The notes under the pieces: generated by a model
Told to the model about the DNA's origin: nothing
Databases searched by the model: none
Seen by the model: only the letters and a program-made list of their open reading frames with translations
Shown here: positions 11,689 to 19,703 of the stretch, in pieces
How positions within the stretch are numbered: position 1 is the stretch's first letter
Layout: every line of letters starts with the position of its first letter
Made by a program: the position numbers and the translations under genes
DNA from: Terriglobia bacterium
GTDB lineage: Bacteria; Acidobacteriota; Terriglobia; Bryobacterales; Bryobacteraceae
Direction of reading: 5' to 3'
Assembly: GCA_020073345.1 (NCBI GenBank)
Contig: JAIQFI010000011.1
Span: 1-64,000 of the forward strand
DNA length: 64,000 bases

Positions 11689-12648
11689 TCATCGAACTGC
11701 CGCTCTTTCCTGTTCTTCGATCAGCCCAACGAAAACGTCTTCCATGGACGGAGGAATCGGGTCCAGCCCGTCGATCTTGATCCCCGCAGAGCCCAGCGCA
11801 GACCGGATTTCTTCGATGGCGCGCGCCTCGTCGTCTACTTTGACATGCAGTCCGCTTCCGAACACCGCGACATCCACGATTCCCCGGCGGCCGTGTAAGG
11901 CGCGCATGGCGCCCAGCAGGTTCGTGGTTTCCAGCATGAGTAAATGATGCTCGCCGAAAACACGCTTCAGCTCTGCAGGCGAGCCGAGCGCGACGATCCG
12001 TCCGCCATACATCAGCGCTACGCGATGGCAATATTCGGCTTCGTCCATATAGTGGGTGGTCACGAAGATGGTGTGACCCTGTTCGGAGAGCTGATAGATC
12101 AGCTCCCAAAAATTGCGACGGGCGACGGGGTCCACGCCGCTGGTGGGTTCGTCCAGAAACAGAATCGGAGGTTCGTGTAGTATGGCGCAGCCCAGCGCCA
12201 GGCGCTGTTTCAAGCCGCCGGGGAGCTCACGCGTCGAGGCCTTGCGCCGGTCTTCCAAGTTCGCCATGCGGAGGACGTAATCGCGCCGCTGCGGCAAGGT
12301 TTCCGGCGAAACACCATACACCCCGCCAAAAAACTCGATGTTTTCTTCCACTGACAGGTCATCGTAGAGCGAGAACTTCTGCGACATGTATCCAATGTTC
12401 TGCCGCACTAGTTCCGACTGCGTCACGACATCGTATCCGCCGACCGTCGCGCGACCCGAGGTAGGGGCGAGCAGGCCACACATGATGCGAATGGTGGTCG
12501 ACTTCCCCGCCCCGTTGGGACCCAGAAAACCGAAGATCTCGCCGCGGGCGACGTCGATCGAGACATCGTCCACTGCGACAAAGTCGCCGAAGCGTTTGAC
12601 TAGCTTCTCGATGCGGACAGCGGGGCCGTCATGGTTTTTTGGCAGCAT
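11689..12648 (-). CDS. ABC transporter ATPase (second of pair)
   Basis: 319 residues with Walker A GPNGAGKST, Q-loop region NIGYMSQKFSLY, Walker B ILFLDEPTSGVDP and H-loop TTHYMDEAEYC. The signature motif reads LPGGLKQR instead of LSGGQ, a variant also seen in drug-export ATPases. In enterobacterial YbhF two such domains are fused; here they are separate genes four bases apart. The C-terminal ~80 residues form the regulatory-type extension typical of this class. Confidence 0.92.
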   Translation of the reverse strand: MLPKNHDGPAVRIEKLVKRFGDFVAVDDVSIDVARGEIFGFLGPNGAGKSTTIRIMCGLLAPTSGRATVGGYDVVTQSELVRQNIGYMSQKFSLYDDLSVEENIEFFGGVYGVSPETLPQRRDYVLRMANLEDRRKASTRELPGGLKQRLALGCAILHEPPILFLDEPTSGVDPVARRNFWELIYQLSEQGHTIFVTTHYMDEAEYCHRVALMYGGRIVALGSPAELKRVFGEHHLLMLETTNLLGAMRALHGRRGIVDVAVFGSGLHVKVDDEARAIEEIRSALGSAGIKIDGLDPIPPSMEDVFVGLIEEQERAAVR

Positions 12649-12652
12649 GTCC

Positions 12653-13570
12653 TTAGGCGGCCGTAGCCACTTCTTCCTTGCGCGCCAGTGCGATGAACAC
12701 GTCTTCCAGCGACGGCGTGATGAGCTGATACGTGAATGGAGTGATCTTCAGCAGGTTCTCGACAGGAGTGACGCGCTCGTCGACAAACAGGTGGTACTCG
12801 ATACCGGCGTGATGCACGCCCAGCACGCCCGGTTGGCGCTCGAGAAGTGGCCGCGCTTCTTCCGGATGAGGGAAATGGACGCGATAGCAGCTCTCCTCCA
12901 GACTCTCCTTCAACACCGCCGGCGAATCGCACCGGATCATCCGGCCCCGATGCATCATGCCCACGCGATTCGCGCGCTCGGCTTCATCCAGATACGCGGT
13001 AGACACCAGAACCGTCAAGCCTTCGCTGATCAGTTGATACAGGATCGCCCAGAAATCGCGGCGGGAAACCGGATCGACGCCATTGGTGGGTTCATCGAGA
13101 AACAGCACACGAGGCTTATGCAGCAGTGTGCACATCAGCGCCAGCTTCTGCTTCATGCCGCCCGAAAGTTTCGCGGCCTGGCGCTTGCCGAACGGCTCCA
13201 TGCGGGTCATTTGCATGAGCCGACCGCTCAGCTCCTCGCGTTCGCGCCCGATCACGCCGAAAAGGTCGCCGTAAAATGCCATGTTCTCGTTCACGGTGAG
13301 ATCGCCATACAGGCCGAAGCGCTGCGCCATGTAGCCGATCTGATCCTTGACGGCGTCGAGTTCTTTCGAAACATCGTGGCCCGCGACAATCGCCTTGCCC
13401 TCGGTGGGATCCATCAGGCCGCACAGCAGGCGCATCGTGGTGGTTTTGCCCGCGCCGTCGGGGCCCACCAGCGCGAAAATCTCGCCCTGCTGCACTTCCA
13501 GATCCAAATGATCCACGGCAGTGAGCGGGCCGAAACGCCGCGTCAGCCCCTGGGCGGTCACGATTGTCAT
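12653..13570 (-). CDS. ABC transporter ATPase (first of pair)
   Basis: 305 residues: Walker A GPDGAGKTT (36-44), QIGYMAQRFGLYGDLT as Q-loop region, signature LSGGMKQK, Walker B VLFLDEPTNGVDP and an H-loop position occupied by STAYLDEAE, where the usual His is replaced by Ala or Tyr. That could make this the less active member of an asymmetric ATPase pair, an inference. The start lies inside a 20-bp tandem duplication described at 13559. Confidence 0.92.
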   Translation of the reverse strand: MTIVTAQGLTRRFGPLTAVDHLDLEVQQGEIFALVGPDGAGKTTTMRLLCGLMDPTEGKAIVAGHDVSKELDAVKDQIGYMAQRFGLYGDLTVNENMAFYGDLFGVIGREREELSGRLMQMTRMEPFGKRQAAKLSGGMKQKLALMCTLLHKPRVLFLDEPTNGVDPVSRRDFWAILYQLISEGLTVLVSTAYLDEAERANRVGMMHRGRMIRCDSPAVLKESLEESCYRVHFPHPEEARPLLERQPGVLGVHHAGIEYHLFVDERVTPVENLLKITPFTYQLITPSLEDVFIALARKEEVATAA

Positions 13571-13598
13571 AAGATCCGCACGATTGTCATACGATCTG
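13559..13598. repeat. 20-bp tandem duplication spanning an ATPase start codon
   Basis: Two adjacent 20-base units (13559-13578 and 13579-13598) differ at two positions. On the minus strand each contains ATGACAATCGTG. The second ATG (13570) is the real ATPase start; the first (13590) opens a frame of seven codons (MTIVRIL) whose TGA overlaps the real ATG in ATGA fashion. Confidence 0.85.
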
Positions 13599-13606
13599 AA
13601 TGCCGC

Positions 13607-14782
13607 TCACAACAGAATTTCCCCGTCCACCGGCATGTTGTTCTTCAGCTCCTGGTGCGGATTGTCCACATCGATCTTGATCCGGTACACCAGCTTCACG
13701 CGCTCTTCCTTGGTCTGGATTTGTTTAGGCGTGAATTCCGCCTCGGAAGAAATGAACGAGATGTGGCCGTCATAGGTCTTGCCGGGGAAGGAATCCGTGC
13801 TGAGCCTCACTTGGCCGCCTAGCTTCACGCGGCCAAGATCGGTCTCGTTGATATAGGCGCGCAGCCAAGGGTGTGCCAGATCGCCCAGGCTGACGATGGT
13901 GGTGCCAGCGGCGATTACTTCGCCCGCTTCGGCCGACTTCACCAGCACAACTCCGTCGATGGGAGCGACAATCGTGGAGTCGGCGATCTGCGTCTGCGTC
14001 ATGCCGACCTGCGCGCGAGTGCGGTCGATTTCCGACTTTCGCGCGGCGAGTTCCTGTTGCTTGCGGCGCAGTTCGATTCGATTGGCTTCGGCAGTCTGCA
14101 CCGCTGCCTGCGCCCGGGCCACCTGCGCGCGGGCCCCGGCAATTTCTTCTTTGCGCGGACCCTCTTTCACCAGGGCCAGATGGTCTTCGGCCTGGCGAAG
14201 CTGCGCCGCCGTGCTGTCCAGCTTTGCGCGTGCCTGATCGTATTGCGACTTGGAAATATCTTCTCGCGCGAACAGAGCTTGGGCGCGGTCCCAATCCGAC
14301 TTCGCCTGGTCGTTCCAGGCTTTCGCGTCCGCGACGGCGGATTGCGCCTGCTGGATCTCCTGCGGCCGGCTTCCCGCCACTAGTTCGTCCAGTCGCGCCT
14401 GCATCTGCGCGAGTTCGGCGCGGCGGGTGGAGATATCACTGTCGATCGTCGCGGCCTGATACTCGATCGAGGTCTGCAACTGTTGCAAAGAAGATTGCGC
14501 AGAAGCGACGGCGGCTTGGTCCCGGAGCAGCTGCTGCTCCAGTTGCGCGGAATCGAGTTTGGCGATCAGATCCCCTTTCTTCACGAAATCGCCTTCGCGC
14601 ACGGCCAACTCGGTCATGCGTCCCGCGGTCTTGAAGGAGAGGTCCACCTGGGTGAGCTCCAGATTGCCGGAAGCCAGGATCCGGTTCGTCGAGCCGTTCA
14701 TTCCGCCGTAAAACCAATACCATGCGCCACCGCCGGCGGCGGCCAGGACCAGAAGAATCAGGACTACGCGTCTTCTCTTCAT
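13607..14782 (-). CDS. HlyD/YbhG-type membrane fusion protein
   Basis: 391 residues. An N-terminal membrane anchor (RVVLILLVLAAAGGGAWYW) is followed by a biotinyl-lipoyl half (GRMTELAVREGDFVKKGDLI), a long alpha-helical coiled-coil hairpin from about 85 to 245 rich in Ala/Gln/Glu, then the second lipoyl half and a beta-barrel region. It should bridge the inner-membrane permeases to the TolC-type channel encoded just upstream. Its ATG overlaps the TolC stop by 4 bases; 36 bases separate it from the ATPase gene. Confidence 0.92.
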   Translation of the reverse strand: MKRRRVVLILLVLAAAGGGAWYWFYGGMNGSTNRILASGNLELTQVDLSFKTAGRMTELAVREGDFVKKGDLIAKLDSAQLEQQLLRDQAAVASAQSSLQQLQTSIEYQAATIDSDISTRRAELAQMQARLDELVAGSRPQEIQQAQSAVADAKAWNDQAKSDWDRAQALFAREDISKSQYDQARAKLDSTAAQLRQAEDHLALVKEGPRKEEIAGARAQVARAQAAVQTAEANRIELRRKQQELAARKSEIDRTRAQVGMTQTQIADSTIVAPIDGVVLVKSAEAGEVIAAGTTIVSLGDLAHPWLRAYINETDLGRVKLGGQVRLSTDSFPGKTYDGHISFISSEAEFTPKQIQTKEERVKLVYRIKIDVDNPHQELKNNMPVDGEILL

Positions 14783-16104
14783 TTCTGGACATACTCCTGA
14801 ATAGCGCCGGTGGCCGTAGCCAATTCCAGCCGGGCAAGATTGTAGCTATAGAGCGCGTCGATCTGGTTCGAGCGCGCCCGATCCAAGCGGGTCTGAGCAT
14901 CCGTGACTTCGAGCGAATTCGTCACGCCGGCCTGATAGCGGCGCTGGGCCTGTTCGAGTTCGCTTTGCGCCAGCGTTAATCCCTGGCCCGCTGTTTGCAC
15001 CTGGCTGTCGGCCGAATGCAGGCTGTCGAGCGCCAGGCGTACATCCAATTCCACCTGCAACCCCAGGTCGCGCGTGCGAATTTCTTCCTCGCGGACCTGC
15101 ACCAGGCTTTCTTGCCGTCGGGAAGCCCGCCGCCCGCCATCAAATAACGGCACCTTGAGCTGAACCCCGATGGTGTGGGTCGGATGCGCCCCCACGATCT
15201 CGTTTCCGATCGTGCCGTAGTCGCCGAACGCGGAGACCGAAGGCAGCCGCTCGGCTTCCATGGCCGAATAGTTCATCCGGGCGGTTTGCTGGTGCTGTTC
15301 CTGCGCCTTGAGGTCGGAGCGGCCCTTGCGCGCAGTTTCGAGGAGCGCCTCCACCTTCGCGGTGTCTACCGCTTGATAGGAGAGTTTATCGCTCAGCTGG
15401 ACATCCATGTCCAGGTTCAAACCCATGGCGCGCAGCAATTGCATGACGGCCCGGCGACGGTCGTTCTCGGCCACCGTCAGGCGCTGGCGATCGTTAGCCA
15501 GCTGGACCTGGGCACGCGTAACTTCGATGCCCGTCCCGGTGCCGGCGTCCTTCTGGGACTGGGCCAACCGCTCCAGAGCCACGGAAAGTTCGACATTCGC
15601 GCGCGCGGTATCGAGCGCAGCGTCCTGGCGCAGGCTGGCGAGATATGCGCGGGCCACCTGCTCGCTCACCTGGTCCTTGGTCACATCCAGATCCGCTTTG
15701 GCGGCCTGCAAACCGGTGCGCGAAGCCTGATACTTGCGGATGGTCGTGAAATCCAGCACCGTAAGTTGCGTGGAGGCGCGCGCATCGAAAATGCTGAAAG
15801 GCCCCACGACGGCCGGAATCGAAAACCCCGGTATCGGAAACTGGAAATTGAAGCCGAACGTATGCAGGTTGACGGTTTGGCTGCGTTCCTGCACCGAGCC
15901 GTCGAGATTGGGAAAAAACGCGGCGCGGGCCTGACTCACGTGCGTTTCCGACACCCGGATGGACTGCTCGGCCAGGGCCACCCGGGCGCTGCCTTCGGGA
16001 GTCAGCGCGATGTCCACCGCGCGTTTCAGACTCAATTGCATGACGCCCTGCTGCGCCAAACCCAGAGGGGCAAACAGCGCGAGAACAGGAAGGATACGCT
16101 TCAT
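14779..16104 (-). CDS. TolC family outer-membrane efflux protein
   Basis: 441 residues from the ATG at 16104, which is preceded by GGGGAG at a good distance and gives the signal peptide MKRILPVLALFAPLGLAQ. An upstream in-frame start at 16152 would run into the regulator gene and spoil the signal. The body has two repeated OEP domains with long helices; the family pattern is visible in ARVALAEQSIRVSETHVSQA near the N-terminus and in the C-terminal half. It begins one base after the TetR stop, so regulator and channel are co-translated. Confidence 0.92.
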   Translation of the reverse strand: MKRILPVLALFAPLGLAQQGVMQLSLKRAVDIALTPEGSARVALAEQSIRVSETHVSQARAAFFPNLDGSVQERSQTVNLHTFGFNFQFPIPGFSIPAVVGPFSIFDARASTQLTVLDFTTIRKYQASRTGLQAAKADLDVTKDQVSEQVARAYLASLRQDAALDTARANVELSVALERLAQSQKDAGTGTGIEVTRAQVQLANDRQRLTVAENDRRRAVMQLLRAMGLNLDMDVQLSDKLSYQAVDTAKVEALLETARKGRSDLKAQEQHQQTARMNYSAMEAERLPSVSAFGDYGTIGNEIVGAHPTHTIGVQLKVPLFDGGRRASRRQESLVQVREEEIRTRDLGLQVELDVRLALDSLHSADSQVQTAGQGLTLAQSELEQAQRRYQAGVTNSLEVTDAQTRLDRARSNQIDALYSYNLARLELATATGAIQEYVQK

Positions 16105-16105
16105 T

Positions 16106-16723
16106 TCAGTCACTCCCCTTGGATGCCGGCGCACGGAATCCGGCGGCAACAAACCGCACCGCTCGCTCCACGAACGCCTCGCGATCCGAAATATCGCATA
16201 CGCCGTTAGTGATTTTCGGATAGATTCTTCCCCACAACATGGTGTGCGTCATAACGCCGACGGAAAAGTGCAGCCGCCATAAGATCTCCGAGGGCGGCAA
16301 ATCCGGCAGCGCCTTGGATAGAGCCTCGACGAAACGCTGCGAAACCGGGGCCAGATGCTTGTGGAACACGCGTTCCACAAACACCTCCGGGTTGGAAAGA
16401 ATCCTTCCGATCAACGGCACGACGGCGTCCACTTTGACTTGCATCACCGGGGCCATGAACGCGGTCAGGATCTGCTCGACCGTCGGATTCGGACCGGCTG
16501 CGCTCAGAAGTTCGAAGCGCTTCTTGTTGACGGGTTCGATCCGGCGGGCCACAATCGCGTCGATTAGGCTGTCTTTCGTCTGGAAATGATAGTTGATGGC
16601 GGCTAAATTGACGTCCGCCGCGGTTGTGATATCACGTAAAGATGTAGCATCAAAGCCATTCATTCCAAATAGCTTCTCCGCGGAATCCAAGATACGGCTC
16701 TTGGTGTCGATCTTCTCAGTCAT
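16106..16723 (-). CDS. TetR family regulator, CecR-like
   Basis: 205 residues. The N-terminal HTH (about 27-57) contains TSLRDITTAADVNLAAINYH, the standard TetR recognition region. The C-terminal domain with LHFSVGVMTHTM is of the DUF1956 type found in CecR/YbiH, which in E. coli controls the ybhGFSR exporter. As first gene of the exporter operon it is expected to repress its own promoter, where a matching inverted repeat is present, until a ligand, perhaps an exporter substrate, binds. Confidence 0.9.
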   Translation of the reverse strand: MTEKIDTKSRILDSAEKLFGMNGFDATSLRDITTAADVNLAAINYHFQTKDSLIDAIVARRIEPVNKKRFELLSAAGPNPTVEQILTAFMAPVMQVKVDAVVPLIGRILSNPEVFVERVFHKHLAPVSQRFVEALSKALPDLPPSEILWRLHFSVGVMTHTMLWGRIYPKITNGVCDISDREAFVERAVRFVAAGFRAPASKGSD

Positions 16724-16764
16724 ACGTTCGTTTCAATCATACGACCGAACGTTTCCCGGGTCAA
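16724..16764 (-). promoter_or_regulatory. Exporter-operon promoter with overlapping TetR operator
   Basis: Reading the minus strand: -35 TTGACC (16764-16759), a 17-base spacer, then -10 TATGAT (16741-16736); predicted start near 16729, leaving a leader of about six bases before the ATG at 16723. An inverted repeat, ACGTTCG (16752-16746) and CGAACGT (16730-16724) with a 15-base centre, has one arm in the -35/-10 spacer and the other across the predicted start. This is where a TetR dimer would block polymerase. Confidence 0.75.
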
Positions 16765-16954
16765 GCAAATCTTGCACACCTTAGAACATAATTTCACACC
16801 AAGATCTTACGCTCGCTTGAGAGTAAGCGATCGCGGCAAGGTCCAGTCCTTTTCGACGCAGATGCTTACCAGGGCCTGGCATTTGGAAGGATTCGTGCAC
16901 TCTCGACGCGGTCCCGTTCGAGCGTCGCAAGCGGTTTGGCAAAGAGGCCCTTCC

Positions 16955-17275
16955 ATGGATCCACGTTATCTGGCAATCGTACCGTCCGTGATTGTGATCG
17001 TGTCAGTTTGGGCAGGGTTTATGATCCGGAGTTTCGCGCGAGGCTGGGCCGTTCCGCAGTGCTGGCACTGCGGAGCCCACAAAGTCCGGCGGTCCCGCTC
17101 AAGCGGCGTTGCCGACGTGGCGGCTTCCCTGCTTCTGCTACGGCCGTACCGCTGTAAAGGCTGCCGCGTACGATTCTACGGAACGCGTTTCGTGAAGAAC
17201 CGTCTTAAGCCTTCGCGGGAGCCAGCACCGGCGCATTCGCGAGCAAGGCGTCTTCAAACGCAAAATCCGGTTTAG
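16955..17275 (+). CDS. Small membrane-anchored zinc-ribbon protein
   Basis: 106 residues from the ATG at 16955, which has AAAGAGG eight bases upstream; longer in-frame starts from 16772 add an implausible basic N-terminus. One membrane helix (IVPSVIVIVSVWAGFMI) is followed by CWHCG and YRCKGC, two CxxC knuckles expected to bind one zinc, and a basic tail. Function unknown. The last 71 bases are antisense to the 3' end of the epimerase gene, so either the tail is dispensable or the two genes constrain each other. Confidence 0.65.
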   Translation: MDPRYLAIVPSVIVIVSVWAGFMIRSFARGWAVPQCWHCGAHKVRRSRSSGVADVAASLLLLRPYRCKGCRVRFYGTRFVKNRLKPSREPAPAHSRARRLQTQNPV

Positions 17276-18203
17276 GGAAGGCACTGTTGCGCAGGTACCA
17301 GCGATGCGTTTCCTTTAAGGCCGTGACGAAGTCGGTAGGTTTGAATTTCAGGACGCGCTGGGCCTTGGCGGTGACCAGCGTAATCGGTGGCACGTCGAAG
17401 TACATTCCGAAATACAGCTTGGGACCCATTGGATGCCCCCCGGCCCGCAGAATATACTCGCGCGGGATACGGACGAACTTGGGCTGCTTGCGGCAGGCCT
17501 TGGCGAAAGCCTCCACGGCCTCGGTCTGGGAAATCGGTCGCGGATTGGCGACGTTGAACGCGTGGCCGACCGCGGCTGGTTCGTCCACCGCGCGCAGCGC
17601 CGCCTTTACCAGATCCTTGATGTAGACGAACTGCATCAGGCGGCGGCCGTCGCCTGGAACGATGATCGCGCGCCCGGCGCGCAGGCGATCCCAGAAGAAG
17701 GCTTCCCGATAGTACGGATTCCCCGGCCCGTAGATATAAGGCGGCCGCAGCGTCACCACCGGCAGCCCGATGCGCTGATGCAGCCGGAACAGGGCTCGCT
17801 CGCTCATGGCCTTGTTGCGGACGTACAACTCGGGGGCGTCGTCGGGCGCCAGAGCGTCGCCTTCATGATGATTCAGGCCATCGCCATAGGCAGCCACGCT
17901 GGACATGAATACATACCGTTTAATGTTGTCGCCGGCCGCGCGCACCGTGGCTTCCACATGACCCGCGGTGGTTCCGCGATCCCAATCGTAAACGTTATCG
18001 AAGACCAGTTCGAATTTCGACCCAGCCAGCGCGGCGCGCACCGCCTGCGCGTCGTTACGATCGGCCACGATATTGCGCACGCGGCGGCCCAGGTTGTGCT
18101 TGGCGCGGCGATGCATCACTGCGACGCTGTGGCCGGCTTTCAGAAGCTCTGCCACCAGCGTCTGGCCGACGAATCCTGTTCCTCCGATCACGAGGCAATT
18201 CAT
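17205..18203 (-). CDS. NAD-dependent epimerase/dehydratase
   Basis: 332 residues, extended SDR fold. GGTGFVG at 7-13 binds NAD, SSVAAYG supplies the Ser near 101-102, and YVRNK gives the catalytic Tyr127 and Lys131. RPPYIYGPG is typical of nucleotide-sugar enzymes. It lies 42 bases after ino1 on the same strand and may act on a sugar- or inositol-derived substrate, but this is only context. The last 71 bases overlap a convergent small gene. Confidence 0.85.
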   Translation of the reverse strand: MNCLVIGGTGFVGQTLVAELLKAGHSVAVMHRRAKHNLGRRVRNIVADRNDAQAVRAALAGSKFELVFDNVYDWDRGTTAGHVEATVRAAGDNIKRYVFMSSVAAYGDGLNHHEGDALAPDDAPELYVRNKAMSERALFRLHQRIGLPVVTLRPPYIYGPGNPYYREAFFWDRLRAGRAIIVPGDGRRLMQFVYIKDLVKAALRAVDEPAAVGHAFNVANPRPISQTEAVEAFAKACRKQPKFVRIPREYILRAGGHPMGPKLYFGMYFDVPPITLVTAKAQRVLKFKPTDFVTALKETHRWYLRNSAFPKPDFAFEDALLANAPVLAPAKA

Positions 18204-18245
18204 GGGCGGGCATTCATAGGCAACCCGGGCGCGCGCGCGACGAGA

Positions 18246-19565
18246 TCAGTCGTAATACTCCAGACCTAAGTGCGTGATCAGGTCCTCACCGCGCATCCAC
18301 CGGAGCGTGTTCTTCAGCTTCATCAACTGGATGAAGATGTCGTGCTCAGGGTAGAGCCCTGGCGCGGTCATGGGAGCCTTGAAATAGAATGAAAGCCATT
18401 CCTGGATGCCGCGCATTCCGCAGCGTTGCGCCAGGTCCATGAACAGAACCAGGTCCAGGACGATGGGGGCGGCGAGAATAGAGTCGCGGCACAGGAAATC
18501 GATCTTGATCTGCATGGGATAGCCCAGCCATCCGAAGATATCGATGTTATCCCAGCCTTCCTTGGAATCGCCGCGCGGCGGATAGTAATTAATCCGAACA
18601 GCGTGATACAGATCCTTGTAAAGCTGCGGATACAACTTAGGCTGGAGAATCTGATCCAGCACGCTGAGCTTGGTTTCTTCCTTGGTCTTGAAAGAGCCGG
18701 GATCCTCCAGCACCTCGCCGTCGCGATTGCCCAGGATATTGGTCGAGAACCACCCGGAAATGCCCAGCATGCGCGCCTTGAGGCCGGGCGCGATCAGGGT
18801 CTTCATGAAGGTCTGGCCAGTCTTGAAGTCCTTCCCGCAGATGGGGAGATTGCGCTCGCGAGCCAGCTCCTGGAGCGCCAGCGTATCGGTAGTCAGATTA
18901 GGCGCGCCATTGGCGAACGGAATACCGGACTTCAGTGCCGCATACGCGTAGATCTGGCTGGGCGCGATTTCCGGGTCGTTCTGCATCAGTCCGCACTCGA
19001 AGTCCTTGAGCGTTTTGTGGACGGCCGCGGGCTTGTGGTAGACCTCGGTGGATCCGCACCAGATCATCACGTTTCGGGAAGTGTTGTTGGTTTTGCGGAA
19101 TTGCTCGATGTCTTCCATGAGCATGTCCGCTTTGTCCATCTTAGTCTTGGCTTCCTTGACGTTGGGACCGTTGATGCGGCGAATGTATTCCGAATCGAAA
19201 ACCGCCTTCATCGGTTTAATCGCAGAGAGGGGTCCCTTGAGTTCGTCGAGCTGGGTGCGTTCCAGCACCTTGGCGTTCACCGCGGCCTCGTACGCGGTGT
19301 CTTCGTAAATATCCCAGCCGCCAAACACCAGGTCGTTCAACCCGGCCAGCGGGACGAAGTCCTTGATCATGGGAGTGCGGCCGTCGGTGCGCTTGCCCAA
19401 GCGGATGGTCGAGAGCTGGGTCAGCGATCCGATGGGTGCGGCCGTGCCACGCTTCACGGCTTCCACTCCGGCGATGAAGGTAGTGCTCACGGCGCCAATG
19501 CCGGGAATCAAGACGCCAAGTTTTCCGTCCGCGGGCGCAATCTGGACGTTATCGCGATTGGGCAA
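18246..19565 (-). CDS. ino1: myo-Inositol-1-phosphate synthase
   Basis: 439 residues, the length of bacterial/eukaryotic-type Ino1. It converts glucose-6-phosphate to inositol-3-phosphate with internal NAD redox. Recognisable segments are GVLIPGIGAVSTTFIAGVEA (NAD loop), CGSTEVYH, PNLTTDTLALQELA, CGKDFKTGQTFMKT with a catalytic Lys, and ILGNRDGEVL. The start is TTG at 19565, chosen because a perfect AGGAGG (19574-19579) lies eight bases upstream and no ATG fits. Likely co-transcribed with the epimerase gene. The product may feed inositol phospholipids or compatible solutes. Confidence 0.95.
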   Translation of the reverse strand: MPNRDNVQIAPADGKLGVLIPGIGAVSTTFIAGVEAVKRGTAAPIGSLTQLSTIRLGKRTDGRTPMIKDFVPLAGLNDLVFGGWDIYEDTAYEAAVNAKVLERTQLDELKGPLSAIKPMKAVFDSEYIRRINGPNVKEAKTKMDKADMLMEDIEQFRKTNNTSRNVMIWCGSTEVYHKPAAVHKTLKDFECGLMQNDPEIAPSQIYAYAALKSGIPFANGAPNLTTDTLALQELARERNLPICGKDFKTGQTFMKTLIAPGLKARMLGISGWFSTNILGNRDGEVLEDPGSFKTKEETKLSVLDQILQPKLYPQLYKDLYHAVRINYYPPRGDSKEGWDNIDIFGWLGYPMQIKIDFLCRDSILAAPIVLDLVLFMDLAQRCGMRGIQEWLSFYFKAPMTAPGLYPEHDIFIQLMKLKNTLRWMRGEDLITHLGLEYYD

Positions 19566-19689
19566 CTGCTAATCCTCCTAGCCTACTTGGGCTGGCCTAT
19601 CGGGTTCGCCTTTTGGATTCCGGCAGTGGTCTTGGGCCGTATCATGCAGGGTGCGGCGAGGACGCGCGAAGGCAAATCACCTGTCTTGA

Positions 19690-19695
19690 TATACT
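19690..19695 (+). promoter_or_regulatory. Candidate -10 box for the LytTR regulator gene
   Basis: TATACT, a five-of-six match to consensus, ends eight bases before the ATG at 19704. No ribosome site is present, so a leaderless transcript is likely. Confidence 0.5.
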
Positions 19696-19703
19696 AGCAT
19701 TTC

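Noticed and set aside
18426-19697. Long plus-strand open frame antisense to ino1 (similar ones at 5099-6400, 39345-40901, 49078-50295, 59734-60930)
   Set aside because: GC-rich third positions leave antisense frames open; no protein motif in any, while the opposite strand has full families.
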